Source of the DNA: an uncultured Hyphomicrobiales bacterium
GTDB lineage: Bacteria > Pseudomonadota > Alphaproteobacteria > Rhizobiales > Beijerinckiaceae
Length of the DNA: 62,849 bases
Direction: 5' to 3'
Assembly (NCBI GenBank): GCA_903902915.1
Contig: CAIUWR010000021.1
Coordinates: 1-62,849 of the forward strand
The translations under genes were made by a program, and so were the position numbers. The stretch's first letter is position 1. Each line of letters starts with the position of its first letter. The notes beneath the pieces are model-generated. The model was not told where the DNA came from, made no database searches, and saw nothing but the letters and a program-made list of their open reading frames with translations. Of the stretch, positions 8,142 to 17,480 are shown piece by piece.

Positions 8142-9410
8142 TCAGCGCTTGGTGATTCCATTCGCGGCGGCGGTGATGTCCACCTGCTGCAAAATGGTCA
8201 TCGGCTGGTCGAAATCGAGATCTGTGAACTTGAGCGGGCCCTCCTTGCCCTTGACCTTCACAGACAGGCTTTTGGGCTCGCGGATGAAGGCGCCCAGCGC
8301 CGCCGCGACCTGAAGGGACGCCGGATCGCCGCCCAGCAGCATCGGCGTGAACTGGGTCACCATCGCGCCAGCCTCTTTCTTCAACTGCTCCGGCTTCTTG
8401 CCCTGCTCCGCCGCCGCCATCACCAGCGCCTTGTCGATGAGGCCATCATTGGTGAGGCTCAGTTCCGTGCTCGCAAGTTCGATCGTCATCAGGGCCGCAA
8501 GGGCGGCCATCGGGTCGCCGTTCAGCATCGCCGGATCAATGTTTCCAAATTCGGCGCGCAGGCCCACCGAGCCCATGCCGACGCCAGAAATGGTGAAATC
8601 GTCAAGCATCAGGCTCTTTTTCGCAGGGTTGAAGGCGATGGCCGTCGTCATGCTCAGATCCATGCGGTCATAGCCCGCCCGCGCCAGCGTCTTGCCGGTT
8701 TCCGAAGCCTTGGGAAACTCGACCACGAGATTGCGGATTGCGGATGTGCTCTTTGTCGGCGTCCCGCCCTCGAAGAGGGTCTGGGCGTCGAAAGCGCCAA
8801 GACGCAAATTGATCACGTTGCCGCCGGGGGCGGTGGCGGGCGTGTCCTTGTCAGGGAAGCTGGCCTCGAAGCCATTCCACGAAAGACGCGCCACCGTGGG
8901 CTTGGCGGACAGAAGCGAGCCCTTGATCAGGCTCGCCAGCACGGAAGACACGTCGATTTCGTCAATCGTGAGGGCGCCCGCGTGAAACGTGCCCGGCTTG
9001 CCGTCAATGATGGGGCCCGCCTGACCGCCCGCCAGCGTCAACCGCCGGATCTTGCCCTGATCGACATTTTCGGCGCGCAGCCCCGTAAAGGTCAGCAGGG
9101 CCGTGGCGGGCGATCCCATGATGATTTCGGCGACCGAGGCGCTGGAAGCCTTCAGCCGCGCGCCCAGCGCGGTTCTGCGATCCGCCGGCGTATCAATGGC
9201 CAGAAGCGCGTCGATCTCGTCCCGCGACAGGTTGGTGTCCGTGAAGGCGACGCCCTTCAACTCGATGCCGTCATCGCCGTTGCCGATTTTCAGACTGTCG
9301 ATCCGCACGTCGCTGGATTGCGCGAAGGCCAAACCAGGCGGCAAGACGACCAATCCAAAGCCCAGCAAGAAGCGGAGCGCGAAGCGCGTGGGGCGAGGCG
9401 AGCCAATCAT
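8142..9410 (-). CDS. Exported protein of unknown function
   Basis: A 422-residue protein with a signal peptide at residues 1-33 (RFALRFLLGFGLVVLPPGLAF, then AQSSD). The mature part is a string of beta-rich segments such as VRIDSLKIGNGDDGIELKGV and ALTIDEIDVSSVLASL, with no cysteines that suggest catalysis. It resembles large periplasmic or outer-membrane-associated proteins that are annotated hypothetical in Rhizobiales. The ATG at 9410 has GAAGGA eight bases upstream; an extension to 9572 has no signal peptide and is rejected. It is divergent from the receptor at 9606. Confidence 0.7.
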   Translation of the reverse strand: MIGSPRPTRFALRFLLGFGLVVLPPGLAFAQSSDVRIDSLKIGNGDDGIELKGVAFTDTNLSRDEIDALLAIDTPADRRTALGARLKASSASVAEIIMGSPATALLTFTGLRAENVDQGKIRRLTLAGGQAGPIIDGKPGTFHAGALTIDEIDVSSVLASLIKGSLLSAKPTVARLSWNGFEASFPDKDTPATAPGGNVINLRLGAFDAQTLFEGGTPTKSTSAIRNLVVEFPKASETGKTLARAGYDRMDLSMTTAIAFNPAKKSLMLDDFTISGVGMGSVGLRAEFGNIDPAMLNGDPMAALAALMTIELASTELSLTNDGLIDKALVMAAAEQGKKPEQLKKEAGAMVTQFTPMLLGGDPASLQVAAALGAFIREPKSLSVKVKGKEGPLKFTDLDFDQPMTILQQVDITAAANGITKR

Positions 9411-9605
9411 CACATTTTCCTTCGAGATTTGGCCTGCGGACACCATGCGCCGGAAGACCCCCCACATTATGGCCGGAGCTTTGCCGCTGGAATGGCGAAA
9501 AGCAAGAGGCAGGCCCGCAACGATCTGGGGCGAGCGCTTTCTTTTCCTGTGGATTCTGACATCCTGCGTCAAAGAGGCGCGTCAAGTCGCCACACGGGAG
9601 GAAGC

Positions 9606-10643
9606 ATGTCCGTTCGGAACATCGGTTTGACCGCCTTCGCGGCGGCGCTTCTGTCTTCTGCGCTGCTGAGCGCGCCCGCCACGGCCCAGAGCGAGGGCTA
9701 TTTCAAAGGCAAGACGGTCGTCATCAACATTGGCGGGACTGCCGGCGGGGGCATCGATGTCGGCGCGCGCATCCTGGCTCGCTACCTCGGCAAATATCTG
9801 CCGGGCCAACCGCAGGTCGTGGCGCAGAACATGCCGGGCGCGGGCGGCGTTCGCCTGCTGGAATATCTGGTCAGTCAGGCCCCCAAGGACGGCACGGTTC
9901 TGGGCGCCTTCGCCGCCGGCCCGCTGGTGGAGCCGCTGGTCGGGCCCCGCAAACCCGCCTATGGCATCGCCGACTTCACGGCCCTCGGCTCGCTGGAGAA
10001 GGACGTGGCTTTCTGCACCACCTGGTTCAAATCCCCGGTCAAGACGCTGGAGGAGGCGAAAAACACCGTGGTGACGGTGGCTGGCACAGGCGCGGGTTCA
10101 GGGACCGACACTGATCCGGCCATCCTCAACGAAGTTCTTGGCACGAAATTCAAGGTCATCACCGGTTATCTTGGCACGCAGGAGACCGCGCTGGCGGTTG
10201 AGCGCGGCGAGGTGGATGGGCGCTGCGGCTTCGGCTTCGCCTCCCTGAAGGCGTCGCGGCCGGAATGGCTGACGGAGAAAAAGCTCAATTTCCTCGTCCA
10301 GATGGGCCTTGAAGCCCATCCGCTGGCCAAAGACGTGCCGCTGGCGCTTGACCTCGCCGATACGCCAGAAAAGAAAGCGATGATACGCCTGATGTCGTCC
10401 CACCTGGCGCTGGGGCGCCCCTATCTCGGCCCGCCCGGCATGAGTCCTGACCGCCGGGCCGAGCTGCGCAAGGCTTTCATGGCGGCCATGGCCGATCCCG
10501 AACTGAAGGCCGAATTCGCCAAGTCGAGCGGTGGCGACGAGCCGGACCCCACAGGCGGCGAGGACATGCAGAAATTGCTGGTCCAGATGCAGGCGACGCC
10601 CGCGCCTGTGGTGGCCCGGCTGCGGGTTTTGCTCAACCCTTGA
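9606..10643 (+). CDS. Bug/TctC-family solute receptor
   Basis: A 345-residue extracytoplasmic receptor with a signal peptide cleaved near PATAQ. It has INIGGTAGGGIDVGARILAR and the QNMPGAGGVRLLEYL loop motif. A GGAGGA sits three to four bases before the ATG. Sequence blocks shared with the receptor at 1235-2263 (LPGQP, NMPGAGG, SQAP-DG, ALxxERGExxGxCG) show they are paralogues of one subfamily distinct from classical TctC. No permease is linked. The ligand is unknown. Confidence 0.85.
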   Translation: MSVRNIGLTAFAAALLSSALLSAPATAQSEGYFKGKTVVINIGGTAGGGIDVGARILARYLGKYLPGQPQVVAQNMPGAGGVRLLEYLVSQAPKDGTVLGAFAAGPLVEPLVGPRKPAYGIADFTALGSLEKDVAFCTTWFKSPVKTLEEAKNTVVTVAGTGAGSGTDTDPAILNEVLGTKFKVITGYLGTQETALAVERGEVDGRCGFGFASLKASRPEWLTEKKLNFLVQMGLEAHPLAKDVPLALDLADTPEKKAMIRLMSSHLALGRPYLGPPGMSPDRRAELRKAFMAAMADPELKAEFAKSSGGDEPDPTGGEDMQKLLVQMQATPAPVVARLRVLLNP

Positions 10644-10707
10644 TCAAAAAAGCTGCGTTGCGGGCCGCGCAGCGCGACATTCCGACTTTGGTCGCCTGAA
10701 GCCTCCC

Positions 10708-10735
10708 TTTGCCACCCGCCGCGCCAGTGCTATAG
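10708..10735 (+). promoter_or_regulatory. Candidate sigma-70 promoter of icd
   Basis: TTTGCC at 10708-10713 and CTATAG at 10730-10735 are 16 bases apart, about 80 bp before the icd start. The match is moderate and unproven. Confidence 0.35.
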
Positions 10736-10816
10736 GGCGAATTGACGGTGCCTGGATCCCTCGCGCCGGAGCCCCACGCCGCGCGCGGACAATCCCTGGA
10801 ACGAGGTCGTAACGCC

Positions 10817-12031
10817 ATGCAGAAGATCAAGGTCGCCAATCCGGTCGTCGAAATGGACGGCGACGAAATGACCCGCATCATCTGGCAGCTTATCAAGGAC
10901 AAGCTGATCCATCCCTACCTCGACATCGATCTGAAATATTACGATCTGTCGGTGGAGAAGCGCGACGAGACGAACGATCAGATCACGATCGATTCGGCGG
11001 AAGCGACCAAGAAATATGGCGTGGGCATCAAATGCGCGACCATCACCCCCGATGAAGCCCGCGTGAAGGAGTTCGGCCTGAAGGAAATGTGGAAGTCGCC
11101 CAACGGCACGATCCGCAACATCCTCGGCGGCACGATTTTCCGCGAGCCCATCATCTGCAAGAACGTGCCGCGCCTCGTGCCCGGCTGGACCCTGCCCGTC
11201 GTCGTCGGTCGCCACGCCTATGGCGATCAGTATCGCGCCACCGATTTCAAGGTGCCCGGCAAGGGCCGCCTGACGATCAAGTTCGAAGGCGAAGACGGCA
11301 CGGTCATCGAGAAGGAAGTCTTCAAGTTCCCGAGCGCTGGCGTCGCCATGTCGATGTACAACCTCGACGATTCGATTCGCGACTTCGCCCGCGCCTCGCT
11401 GAACTATGGCCTGCTGCGCAAGTATCCCGTCTATCTGTCCACGAAGAACACCATCCTGAAGGCCTATGACGGGCGCTTCAAGGATCTGTTCCAGGAGGTC
11501 TTCGACGAGGAGTTCGCTTCCAAGTTCAAGGCTTTGGGCCTCACCTACGAGCATCGCCTGATCGACGACATGGTGGCGGCGGCCCTCAAGTGGTCCGGCG
11601 GTTATGTCTGGGCCTGCAAGAACTACGACGGCGACGTGCAGTCCGACACCATGGCCCAGGGCTATGGCTCGCTCGGCCTCATGACCTCCGTCCTGATGAC
11701 CCCCGATGGCATGACCGTCGAGGCGGAAGCAGCCCACGGCACCGTGACCCGTCATTACCGCCAGCACCAGCAGGGCAAGGAGACCTCGACCAACTCCCTC
11801 GCCTCGATCTTCGCCTGGACCCGCGGCCTGATGCATCGCGCCAAGCTTGATGGCAACGCCGAGCTGAAGGCCTTCGCCGATACGCTTGAAAAGGTCTGCA
11901 TCGACACCGTCGAAGCCGGCGACATGACCAAGGATCTCGCCATTCTGGTCGGCGCCGACCAGAAGTGGCTCTCCACGACCGCCTTCCTCGACAAGATCGA
12001 CGAGAATCTGCGCAAGGCGATGACGGTCTGA
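10817..12031 (+). CDS. icd: NADP-dependent isocitrate dehydrogenase
   Basis: TCA-cycle enzyme that oxidises and decarboxylates isocitrate to 2-oxoglutarate with NADP. The 404-residue protein is of the homodimeric type shared with mitochondria. It opens [20 protein letters not shown], then has the substrate-binding [18 protein letters not shown] and the [12 protein letters not shown] cofactor segment. It ends with [21 protein letters not shown] start at the ATG 10817, after GAGG, rather than at the upstream in-frame start, because family members begin here. A strong terminator follows at 12059. Confidence 0.97.
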   Translation: MQKIKVANPVVEMDGDEMTRIIWQLIKDKLIHPYLDIDLKYYDLSVEKRDETNDQITIDSAEATKKYGVGIKCATITPDEARVKEFGLKEMWKSPNGTIRNILGGTIFREPIICKNVPRLVPGWTLPVVVGRHAYGDQYRATDFKVPGKGRLTIKFEGEDGTVIEKEVFKFPSAGVAMSMYNLDDSIRDFARASLNYGLLRKYPVYLSTKNTILKAYDGRFKDLFQEVFDEEFASKFKALGLTYEHRLIDDMVAAALKWSGGYVWACKNYDGDVQSDTMAQGYGSLGLMTSVLMTPDGMTVEAEAAHGTVTRHYRQHQQGKETSTNSLASIFAWTRGLMHRAKLDGNAELKAFADTLEKVCIDTVEAGDMTKDLAILVGADQKWLSTTAFLDKIDENLRKAMTV

Positions 12032-12058
12032 TCACTGTCATAAATTTCATGACATATG

Positions 12059-12092
12059 CGCCGTCGGTCATCTGACCGGCGGCGTTTTGTTT
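12059..12092 (+). terminator. Rho-independent terminator of icd
   Basis: A 12-bp stem CGCCGTCGGTCA with one G-U pair and loop TC, its complement ending at 12084, then TTTTGTTTTT. It lies 28 bp after the icd stop. Confidence 0.9.
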
Positions 12093-12215
12093 TTGAAAAC
12101 AAGAAGCTGGAGCGCCTGACGCCTGCTCCGTCGCCGCGGCTGAAGCGTTGCGGCGCACGATCTGCGGAGCGTCGTGACCGCGTCACGAAAGTGGTGAATT
12201 GATATTAACACAATG

Positions 12216-12243
12216 TTGTAACGCCCGGTCGGCGGGGCTATAA
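12216..12243 (+). promoter_or_regulatory. Candidate sigma-70 promoter of dksA
   Basis: TTGTAA at 12216-12221 and CTATAA at 12238-12243 with a 16-base spacer, 37 bp before the dksA start. Confidence 0.45.
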
Positions 12244-12279
12244 GGGCCGCGCCTGAAGGGGTTAGGGAGTCGATAGAGA

Positions 12280-12702
12280 ATGGCATTGGCCGATACGATC
12301 GACGAAGGTTATCAACCGTCGGACACCGAGACGTTCATGAACGAACGTCAACGGGTCTTTTTCCGGCGCAAGTTGCTCCAATGGAAAGACGAGATCCTGC
12401 GCGAGAGCCGCGAGACCCTCGCGACCTTGCAAGCTGAAAATGAAAATCACGCCGATATAGCTGACCGCGCGTCTTCGGAATCCGACCGCGCCATCGAGCT
12501 GCGCGCGCGTGATCGACAACGCAAACTGATTTCGAAGATCGACGCTGCGCTGGCGCGACTCGAGGACGGAACTTACGGTTACTGCGAGGAAACCGGCGAG
12601 CCCATTTCTCTCAAGCGGCTAGCCGCACGTCCCATAGCGACGCTCTCCATCGAGGCGCAGGAGCGCCATGAACGGCGCGAGCGCGTATATCGCGACGACT
12701 GA
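12280..12702 (+). CDS. dksA: RNA polymerase-binding factor DksA
   Basis: A transcription factor that enters the RNA polymerase secondary channel and works with ppGpp. The 140-residue protein has the coiled-coil tip motif D-x2-D-x-A (Asp59, Asp62, Ala64 in HADIADRAS). The C-terminal finger has only one cysteine: Cys102 with Thr105 in GYCEETGEPI, instead of four zinc cysteines. This C-x2-T form is typical of alphaproteobacteria and resembles the zinc-independent DksA2. A promoter-like TTGTAA/CTATAA lies upstream and a terminator follows. Confidence 0.95.
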   Translation: MALADTIDEGYQPSDTETFMNERQRVFFRRKLLQWKDEILRESRETLATLQAENENHADIADRASSESDRAIELRARDRQRKLISKIDAALARLEDGTYGYCEETGEPISLKRLAARPIATLSIEAQERHERRERVYRDD

Positions 12703-12733
12703 CGCTGCCCGCGTCCTGTTTTCGTCACCTACT

Positions 12734-12765
12734 AAAACGCCGCCCGCGGGGCGGCGTTTCCGTTT
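12734..12765 (+). terminator. Rho-independent terminator of dksA
   Basis: The stem ACGCCGCCC (12737-12745), loop GCG and complement GGGCGGCGT (12749-12757) are followed by TTTCCGTTT. An A-tract on the other side means it could also serve the minus-strand gene at 12798. Confidence 0.8.
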
Positions 12766-12797
12766 GGTCTTGATCGCGAGCGACGATGGACCTTGAG

Positions 12798-13850
12798 TCA
12801 GTTCTGACCTGGCGGGCGGCCGAGCAGCTTCGCCATCTCTTCTTCCAGCGCATCAAGCGGGTCTGCCGGCTTCACAGGTTCAGGCGGCACGGCGCGCCTG
12901 ACCGGCGGCTCGACCGCCTGGATCTGGGGCTGGGCGACCTCTGGTGTGGGGGAAACCGTGTCTTCGGGCTTTGGCGCGGGCGGCTGATCCGTTTTTGGCG
13001 GCTCTGGCGCTACGCGTTGCACCGCACGACTGAAGTCGAACTTCCGGGCTGGTCCAAGCAAGGGGCCGTTTTGCTGAGGCGGCTGAACTGACGGCGCGGT
13101 TGAAGGGGCTTCCGGCGCTGAAGGGGCGCGCGGCGCATAAGCGCCTGAGGGGGCGGACACGCCGCCCAGAGGACGAGCGGGCGAGGGCGGCGGAGTCGGG
13201 ACGCGCGGCGGCGGGGTGATGCGGGGCGGCAGCCGTGGCGGCGGAGCAGGCCGCGCAGCGGGCGGCTCGCCAGCTGACGGAGGCGCAGGGGGTTCGGTCG
13301 GGACAGGTGCGGGCGCAGGCTGGCGAACCTGAGCCGGAGGCGCGACGACCGACTGACGAGGCGGCGGCGGTGGGGGCGGTGGCGGGGGAACCGCGCTTGT
13401 GGGCGGCGTCGGCGCACGCACCGGCGCTGGCGGGGGAACGGGAACGGTGGGAGAAGGCGCCGGGGCTGGCGCCGACGCTGCGGATGCGGCCGAAGCTGCG
13501 GCCGCCATCTCTTCGGACGACAGGCGACGCCCCTCGCCCGAACGCATTTCCCCGCCTCTGATAATTGCGGACTCGACCAACACGTCGTTGGGACCGCCGA
13601 TCATGATGAGATGTTCGACATTATCGCGCCGCACAAGGACAAGCTGGCGCTGGCGGTCAATGTCAAAGGCGTCCACCACGCCGAGCCGAGGCTGGCGTGT
13701 TCGCCCACCCGTCGGCCGAACGCGCCGGAAGAAAAGGGTGCGCATGATCAGCAGCAGCACCAGAAGAAGGATGACGACGACGATCGCGCTGAGCACATAG
13801 GTCGCAGTAACACCAAATTTCTCAAACAAGGACTGCATCACAGCTTCCAT
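12798..13850 (-). CDS. FliO-like membrane protein with Pro-rich tail
   Basis: A 350-residue protein. One transmembrane helix spans about residues 17-38 (TATYVLSAIVVVILLLVLLL). A FliO/ZopO-like cytoplasmic domain follows at about 50-100 with RLGVVDAFDIDRQRQLVLVRR and NVEHLIMIGGPNDVLVES. From about residue 120 it is a long Pro/Ala-rich low-complexity tail with a short conserved C-terminus (DALEEEMAKLLGRPPGQN). In many Rhizobiales this gene stands next to cckA rather than in the flagellar cluster, so a flagellar role is not assured. It is divergent from cckA and shares a CtrA-type site with it. Confidence 0.7.
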   Translation of the reverse strand: MEAVMQSLFEKFGVTATYVLSAIVVVILLLVLLLIMRTLFFRRVRPTGGRTRQPRLGVVDAFDIDRQRQLVLVRRDNVEHLIMIGGPNDVLVESAIIRGGEMRSGEGRRLSSEEMAAAASAASAASAPAPAPSPTVPVPPPAPVRAPTPPTSAVPPPPPPPPPPRQSVVAPPAQVRQPAPAPVPTEPPAPPSAGEPPAARPAPPPRLPPRITPPPRVPTPPPSPARPLGGVSAPSGAYAPRAPSAPEAPSTAPSVQPPQQNGPLLGPARKFDFSRAVQRVAPEPPKTDQPPAPKPEDTVSPTPEVAQPQIQAVEPPVRRAVPPEPVKPADPLDALEEEMAKLLGRPPGQN

Positions 13851-13920
13851 CCTGTCGGCCCCCTCTGAGCGGCCATCGTCGTTAACACTAACACACTGGC
13901 GCCCGAGGCGCCCAACAGGG

Positions 13921-13935
13921 TTAATGTTTAGTTAA
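13921..13935. promoter_or_regulatory. CtrA-type binding site TTAA-N7-TTAA
   Basis: TTAA (13921-13924), seven bases, TTAA (13932-13935) is a perfect match to the alphaproteobacterial CtrA consensus. It lies in the divergent region between the FliO-like gene and cckA. GANTC sites (CcrM methylation) occur at 13988-13992 and 14029-14033. Confidence 0.6.
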
Positions 13936-14038
13936 TGGATTTCCAGCGAGCATTGCAAACACGATGCTCCGGCCTCATTCTGCGGGCGAATCGCGACCAC
14001 GGGTGGTCCCGGCTCAACTATAGGCACGGAATCAGCAC

Positions 14039-16555
14039 ATGAGCCAGACGCCGAGAACGGGCGCATTCGACCATACGGACCGCACTGGCAGCCCAGCCCT
14101 TGTGCTGACTTTCGCTGTTCTGTTCGTTTCCGCAGCGGTCGCCTCGTCCCTGCTTCCCCCGGAACAGGCCGGACGCGTGACCATCGGCCTGATAGCCGTG
14201 CTCGCCGTTGTCGGCGTCATCGCCCTCTTCGCCTATGCCGTCGGATTCCTTCAGCTCGCAGGACAGGCCGCACGCGACGACGTCACCAAGCAAATCGCTG
14301 ATTCCGCTCGCGAAGGTCTGCTCGTTACCGAGGGCGATACGCGGGTTGTCTACGCCAACGACGCTTATATGGCCATGTCCGGCGCGCGCGATCCAGCCGA
14401 CATCCGCACCGTCGAGCGGCTCTTTTACGGCGCCCCGGACGTATCGGAAGCCATCTATCGCCTCGCGCAGGCCGCCAGAGAGGGCAAGAACGGAGCCGAG
14501 GAATTGCGGCTCACGCCCGCACTGACGGGCGACGCGGACGTTGGCTGGTACAAGGTGCGGGTGCGGCCGCTGGAACGATTCGGACAAAAGCGCGAGACGC
14601 TCTGGCTGATTTCCGACGTGACGCGCGAACGGGAACGCCACGAAAATGTCTTCCAGGAGCTTCAGCACGCGATTGATTTTCTCGATCACGCGCCAGCCGG
14701 CTTTTTCTCCGTCGATCGGGACGGCGCCATAAATTACATGAACGCGACGCTGGCTGGCTGGCTCGATTATGATCTGGCGCAGGTCGGCTCAGGAGGGCTT
14801 CGGCTGTCGAATATCGTGGCGGGCGATGGAGCGGCGCTGGTGGCGGCGGTTTCAGGCGGCCCCGGCGCGGTGAAGACCGAACAGTTCGACGTGGACCTGA
14901 AACGTCGCAATGGCCAGAGCCTTCCCGTGCGGCTGCTGCACAGGGTCGCCTTCGGACAGGACCGTCAGCCCGGCGCCTCGCGCACCCTCGTGCTCAATCG
15001 TGCGCCCGGCGAGGAGCCTGCCGAAAATCTGAGGGCGGCGGAAGTGCGGTTCGCCCGCTTCTTCAACCAGACCCCCATGGCCATCGCGGCGCTCGACAAG
15101 GAGGGGCGGATCTTGCGCTCCAACGCCGCCTTCGTTCGCCTTTCACGCGACGCCATGAAGGGTGCGCAGACGGAAACGCCAGTCTCGATCTTCGACAGCC
15201 TTGTCGAACGAGACCGCGCCGCCTTGCGGCAGGGACTCGACGCCGCCGTACGCGGCGTCACCGACATCACGCCCCTCGACGCCGAATTGTCGGGCGATGG
15301 CGGCCACTCCGCCAGATTTTTCATCTCTGCGGCGGAAGATGGCGGCGATGGCGCTGCCGCCACCATTTACGCCCTGGACACGACCGAACAGCGCACCCTG
15401 CAACAGAATTTCGCGCAGTCGCAGAAGATGCAGGCCATTGGCCAGCTCGCGGGCGGCGTCGCCCATGATTTCAACAATGTGCTGACCGCCATCATCGGCT
15501 ATTCCGATCTGCTGCTGGCGAGCCACCGCCCCACCGATCCGTCCTTTCAGGACATCATGCAGATCAAGCAGAACGCCAATCGCGCGGCGGGGCTCGTGCG
15601 CCAACTCCTCGCTTTTTCCCGCCGCCAGACCCTGCGCCTGCAAGTGCTGCAACTTGGCGACGTGCTGTCCGATCTTCAGATGCTGCTGCGCCGTCTTGTG
15701 GGCGAGACCATCGAAGTCGACCTCAAGCACGGACGCGATCTGTGGCTGGTCATGGCGGACCTCAACCAGTTCGAAAATGTCATCGTCAATCTGGTCGTCA
15801 ATGCGCGCGACGCCATGCCTGATGGCGGCCGCATCGAAGTCCGCACGCAAAATGTGAGCGCCGCAGACTGCGCGCGCTTCAACGAAGAAAGCATTACGCC
15901 GGCGGAATATGTGCTGATTGAAGTCAGCGATACGGGCCAGGGGATCCCCGAGACCGTGAAGGAGAAGATCTTCGAGCCCTTCTTCACGACCAAGGAGGTC
16001 GGCAAGGGAACCGGCCTTGGCCTCTCCATGGCCTATGGCATCGTGAAGCAGACCGGCGGCTGGATCCTTTGCGATTCCGTGGTCGGCAAGGGCACGACGT
16101 TCCGCATCCTTCTGCCGCGCCATGTGCCCGCCGCCGTCACCGAGCCGGTTCAGGCGGAGGCGGTCAAGGCGCCCGCCGCCGATCTCACCGGCCGTGGCAC
16201 GATCCTGCTTGTCGAGGATGAGGAGGCGGTGCGCGCCTTTGGGGCGCGCGCCCTGTCCTCGCGCGGCTATACTGTGCTGGAAGCCGCCTCCGGGGTGGAA
16301 GCCCTGGAAGTCGTGGAGGCGGAAGGTGGCAAGATCGACCTCATCGTCTCTGATGTGGTGATGCCTGAAATGGACGGGCCAACCATGTTTGGCGAGTTGC
16401 GTAAACGCGGTATTAAATGCAAGGTTATTTTTGTGTCCGGTTATGCGGAAGATGCTTTCCAGAAGAATCTTCCCGCTGGCGAGGACTTCGGCTTCCTGCC
16501 AAAACCTTTCACCCTCAAGCAACTCGTCGAGGCTGTGAAGGGAAGTTTGAGTTAA
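14039..16555 (+). CDS. cckA: Cell-cycle hybrid histidine kinase CckA
   Basis: Membrane sensor kinase/phosphatase that feeds phosphate through ChpT to CtrA and CpdR. The 838-residue protein has two TM helices (about 20-38 and 47-72). PAS-like domains follow at about 85-195, 205-320 and 335-450. The HisKA box is [10 protein letters not shown] with His476. The HATPase has [14 protein letters not shown] and DTGQGIP and [12 protein letters not shown]. The C-terminal receiver has the phospho-acceptor Asp772 in [11 protein letters not shown] and a conserved Lys in PKPF. Domain order matches CckA. There is no strong Shine-Dalgarno. An SDR gene follows by about 30 bp. Confidence 0.93.
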   Translation: MSQTPRTGAFDHTDRTGSPALVLTFAVLFVSAAVASSLLPPEQAGRVTIGLIAVLAVVGVIALFAYAVGFLQLAGQAARDDVTKQIADSAREGLLVTEGDTRVVYANDAYMAMSGARDPADIRTVERLFYGAPDVSEAIYRLAQAAREGKNGAEELRLTPALTGDADVGWYKVRVRPLERFGQKRETLWLISDVTRERERHENVFQELQHAIDFLDHAPAGFFSVDRDGAINYMNATLAGWLDYDLAQVGSGGLRLSNIVAGDGAALVAAVSGGPGAVKTEQFDVDLKRRNGQSLPVRLLHRVAFGQDRQPGASRTLVLNRAPGEEPAENLRAAEVRFARFFNQTPMAIAALDKEGRILRSNAAFVRLSRDAMKGAQTETPVSIFDSLVERDRAALRQGLDAAVRGVTDITPLDAELSGDGGHSARFFISAAEDGGDGAAATIYALDTTEQRTLQQNFAQSQKMQAIGQLAGGVAHDFNNVLTAIIGYSDLLLASHRPTDPSFQDIMQIKQNANRAAGLVRQLLAFSRRQTLRLQVLQLGDVLSDLQMLLRRLVGETIEVDLKHGRDLWLVMADLNQFENVIVNLVVNARDAMPDGGRIEVRTQNVSAADCARFNEESITPAEYVLIEVSDTGQGIPETVKEKIFEPFFTTKEVGKGTGLGLSMAYGIVKQTGGWILCDSVVGKGTTFRILLPRHVPAAVTEPVQAEAVKAPAADLTGRGTILLVEDEEAVRAFGARALSSRGYTVLEAASGVEALEVVEAEGGKIDLIVSDVVMPEMDGPTMFGELRKRGIKCKVIFVSGYAEDAFQKNLPAGEDFGFLPKPFTLKQLVEAVKGSLS

Positions 16556-16586
16556 GGGCGCGTTTGTAACGCCTGGGGGAATGAAT

Positions 16587-17339
16587 ATGTCTTCTAGTAG
16601 CAGGGTTATTCTTGTCACTGGCGCGGCTGGCGGCATTGGCGGCGCATGCGTGGATCATTTGCTGCATGAGGGACTGCGCGTCTGCGCCGCCGATCTGCGG
16701 CCCCTCGATGACGGCGAAGCGCATGAAGACGCTCTCGACCAACTGCTGCTGACCCAGGTCGACGTATCGAACGAAGCGAGTTGCAAGGCGGCGGTGGACG
16801 CAACCCTGGAACGTTTCGGTCGCCTCGATGGCCTCATCCATATGGCTGGCGTCCATTGCAGCGAAGACTGGGAGCACATGACTGCGGACAACTTCAACCG
16901 CATCCTCTCGATCAACGTCTGCGGAACCTTCCTCATCGCCCGGGCGGCGGCGCAGGGCATGGCGAAGACAGGCGGCGGCGCCATCGTTCTGGCCAGTTCG
17001 GGCTCCACAAATCTCAGTCGGCAGGATGGCAAGGGCAACAGCAGCCCGGCCTTCGTGGCCTCGAAGGCGGCGATCATTGGACTTGTGGGCGCCCTGGCCC
17101 GCTCCTTCGCGCCGTTGAAGATCCGCGTGAACGCCGTGAGCCCGGGCGCGACCGATACAGCCATGTCCGCCAATTTCGACGAGGACACCATGCGTCACTT
17201 GGGCGAGCGGACTTTGGCCGGCCGGATCGGCTCATCGACCGAGATCGCCAAGGTCGCCAGCTTTCTGGTCTCGAACGCCGCCTCCTATGTGGACGGCCAG
17301 GTGGTCGCGGTGAACGGCGGCGAAACTTTCGCCAGCTGA
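16587..17339 (+). CDS. SDR-family protein with Tyr-to-Phe change
   Basis: A 250-residue short-chain dehydrogenase/reductase. The NAD(P) motif is TGAAGGIGGAC and the family MAG motif is HMAGVH. The expected catalytic Y-x3-K reads F-V-A-S-K (Phe156, Lys160), so the proton-donating Tyr is missing; the Ser (SSGS, about 138) is kept. It ends VDGQVVAVNGGETF, typical of the family. I choose the ATG at 16587, which has GGGGGA seven bases upstream, over the ATG at 16581. It lies 31 bp after cckA and may be in the same transcript. Substrate unknown. Confidence 0.8.
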   Translation: MSSSSRVILVTGAAGGIGGACVDHLLHEGLRVCAADLRPLDDGEAHEDALDQLLLTQVDVSNEASCKAAVDATLERFGRLDGLIHMAGVHCSEDWEHMTADNFNRILSINVCGTFLIARAAAQGMAKTGGGAIVLASSGSTNLSRQDGKGNSSPAFVASKAAIIGLVGALARSFAPLKIRVNAVSPGATDTAMSANFDEDTMRHLGERTLAGRIGSSTEIAKVASFLVSNAASYVDGQVVAVNGGETFAS

Positions 17340-17358
17340 AACAGCGATCTGCAAAAAT

Positions 17359-17382
17359 GTTCTATGAGAACAAAAAAAGAAC
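17359..17382. promoter_or_regulatory. LexA (SOS) box of recA
   Basis: GAAC-N7-GAAC at 17368-17382 is the alphaproteobacterial LexA site (GTTC-N7-GTTC on the other strand). It overlaps a near-palindrome TGTTCTATGAGAACA at 17359-17373. One more GAAC lies at 17393-17396. The recA start is 99 bp downstream. Confidence 0.8.
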
Positions 17383-17480
17383 TTGCGTAGGAGAACAAAC
17401 ACGGTACATTTCACAACACTGGATAGATCGAGCTGACCCGTTGCGCATTTCCAGAGCGCCTGCCAGAAGGAGCAATACCC

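Noticed and set aside
15143-16636. A 497-residue minus-strand frame opposite cckA
   Set aside because: Antisense to a complete hybrid kinase; no domain seen.
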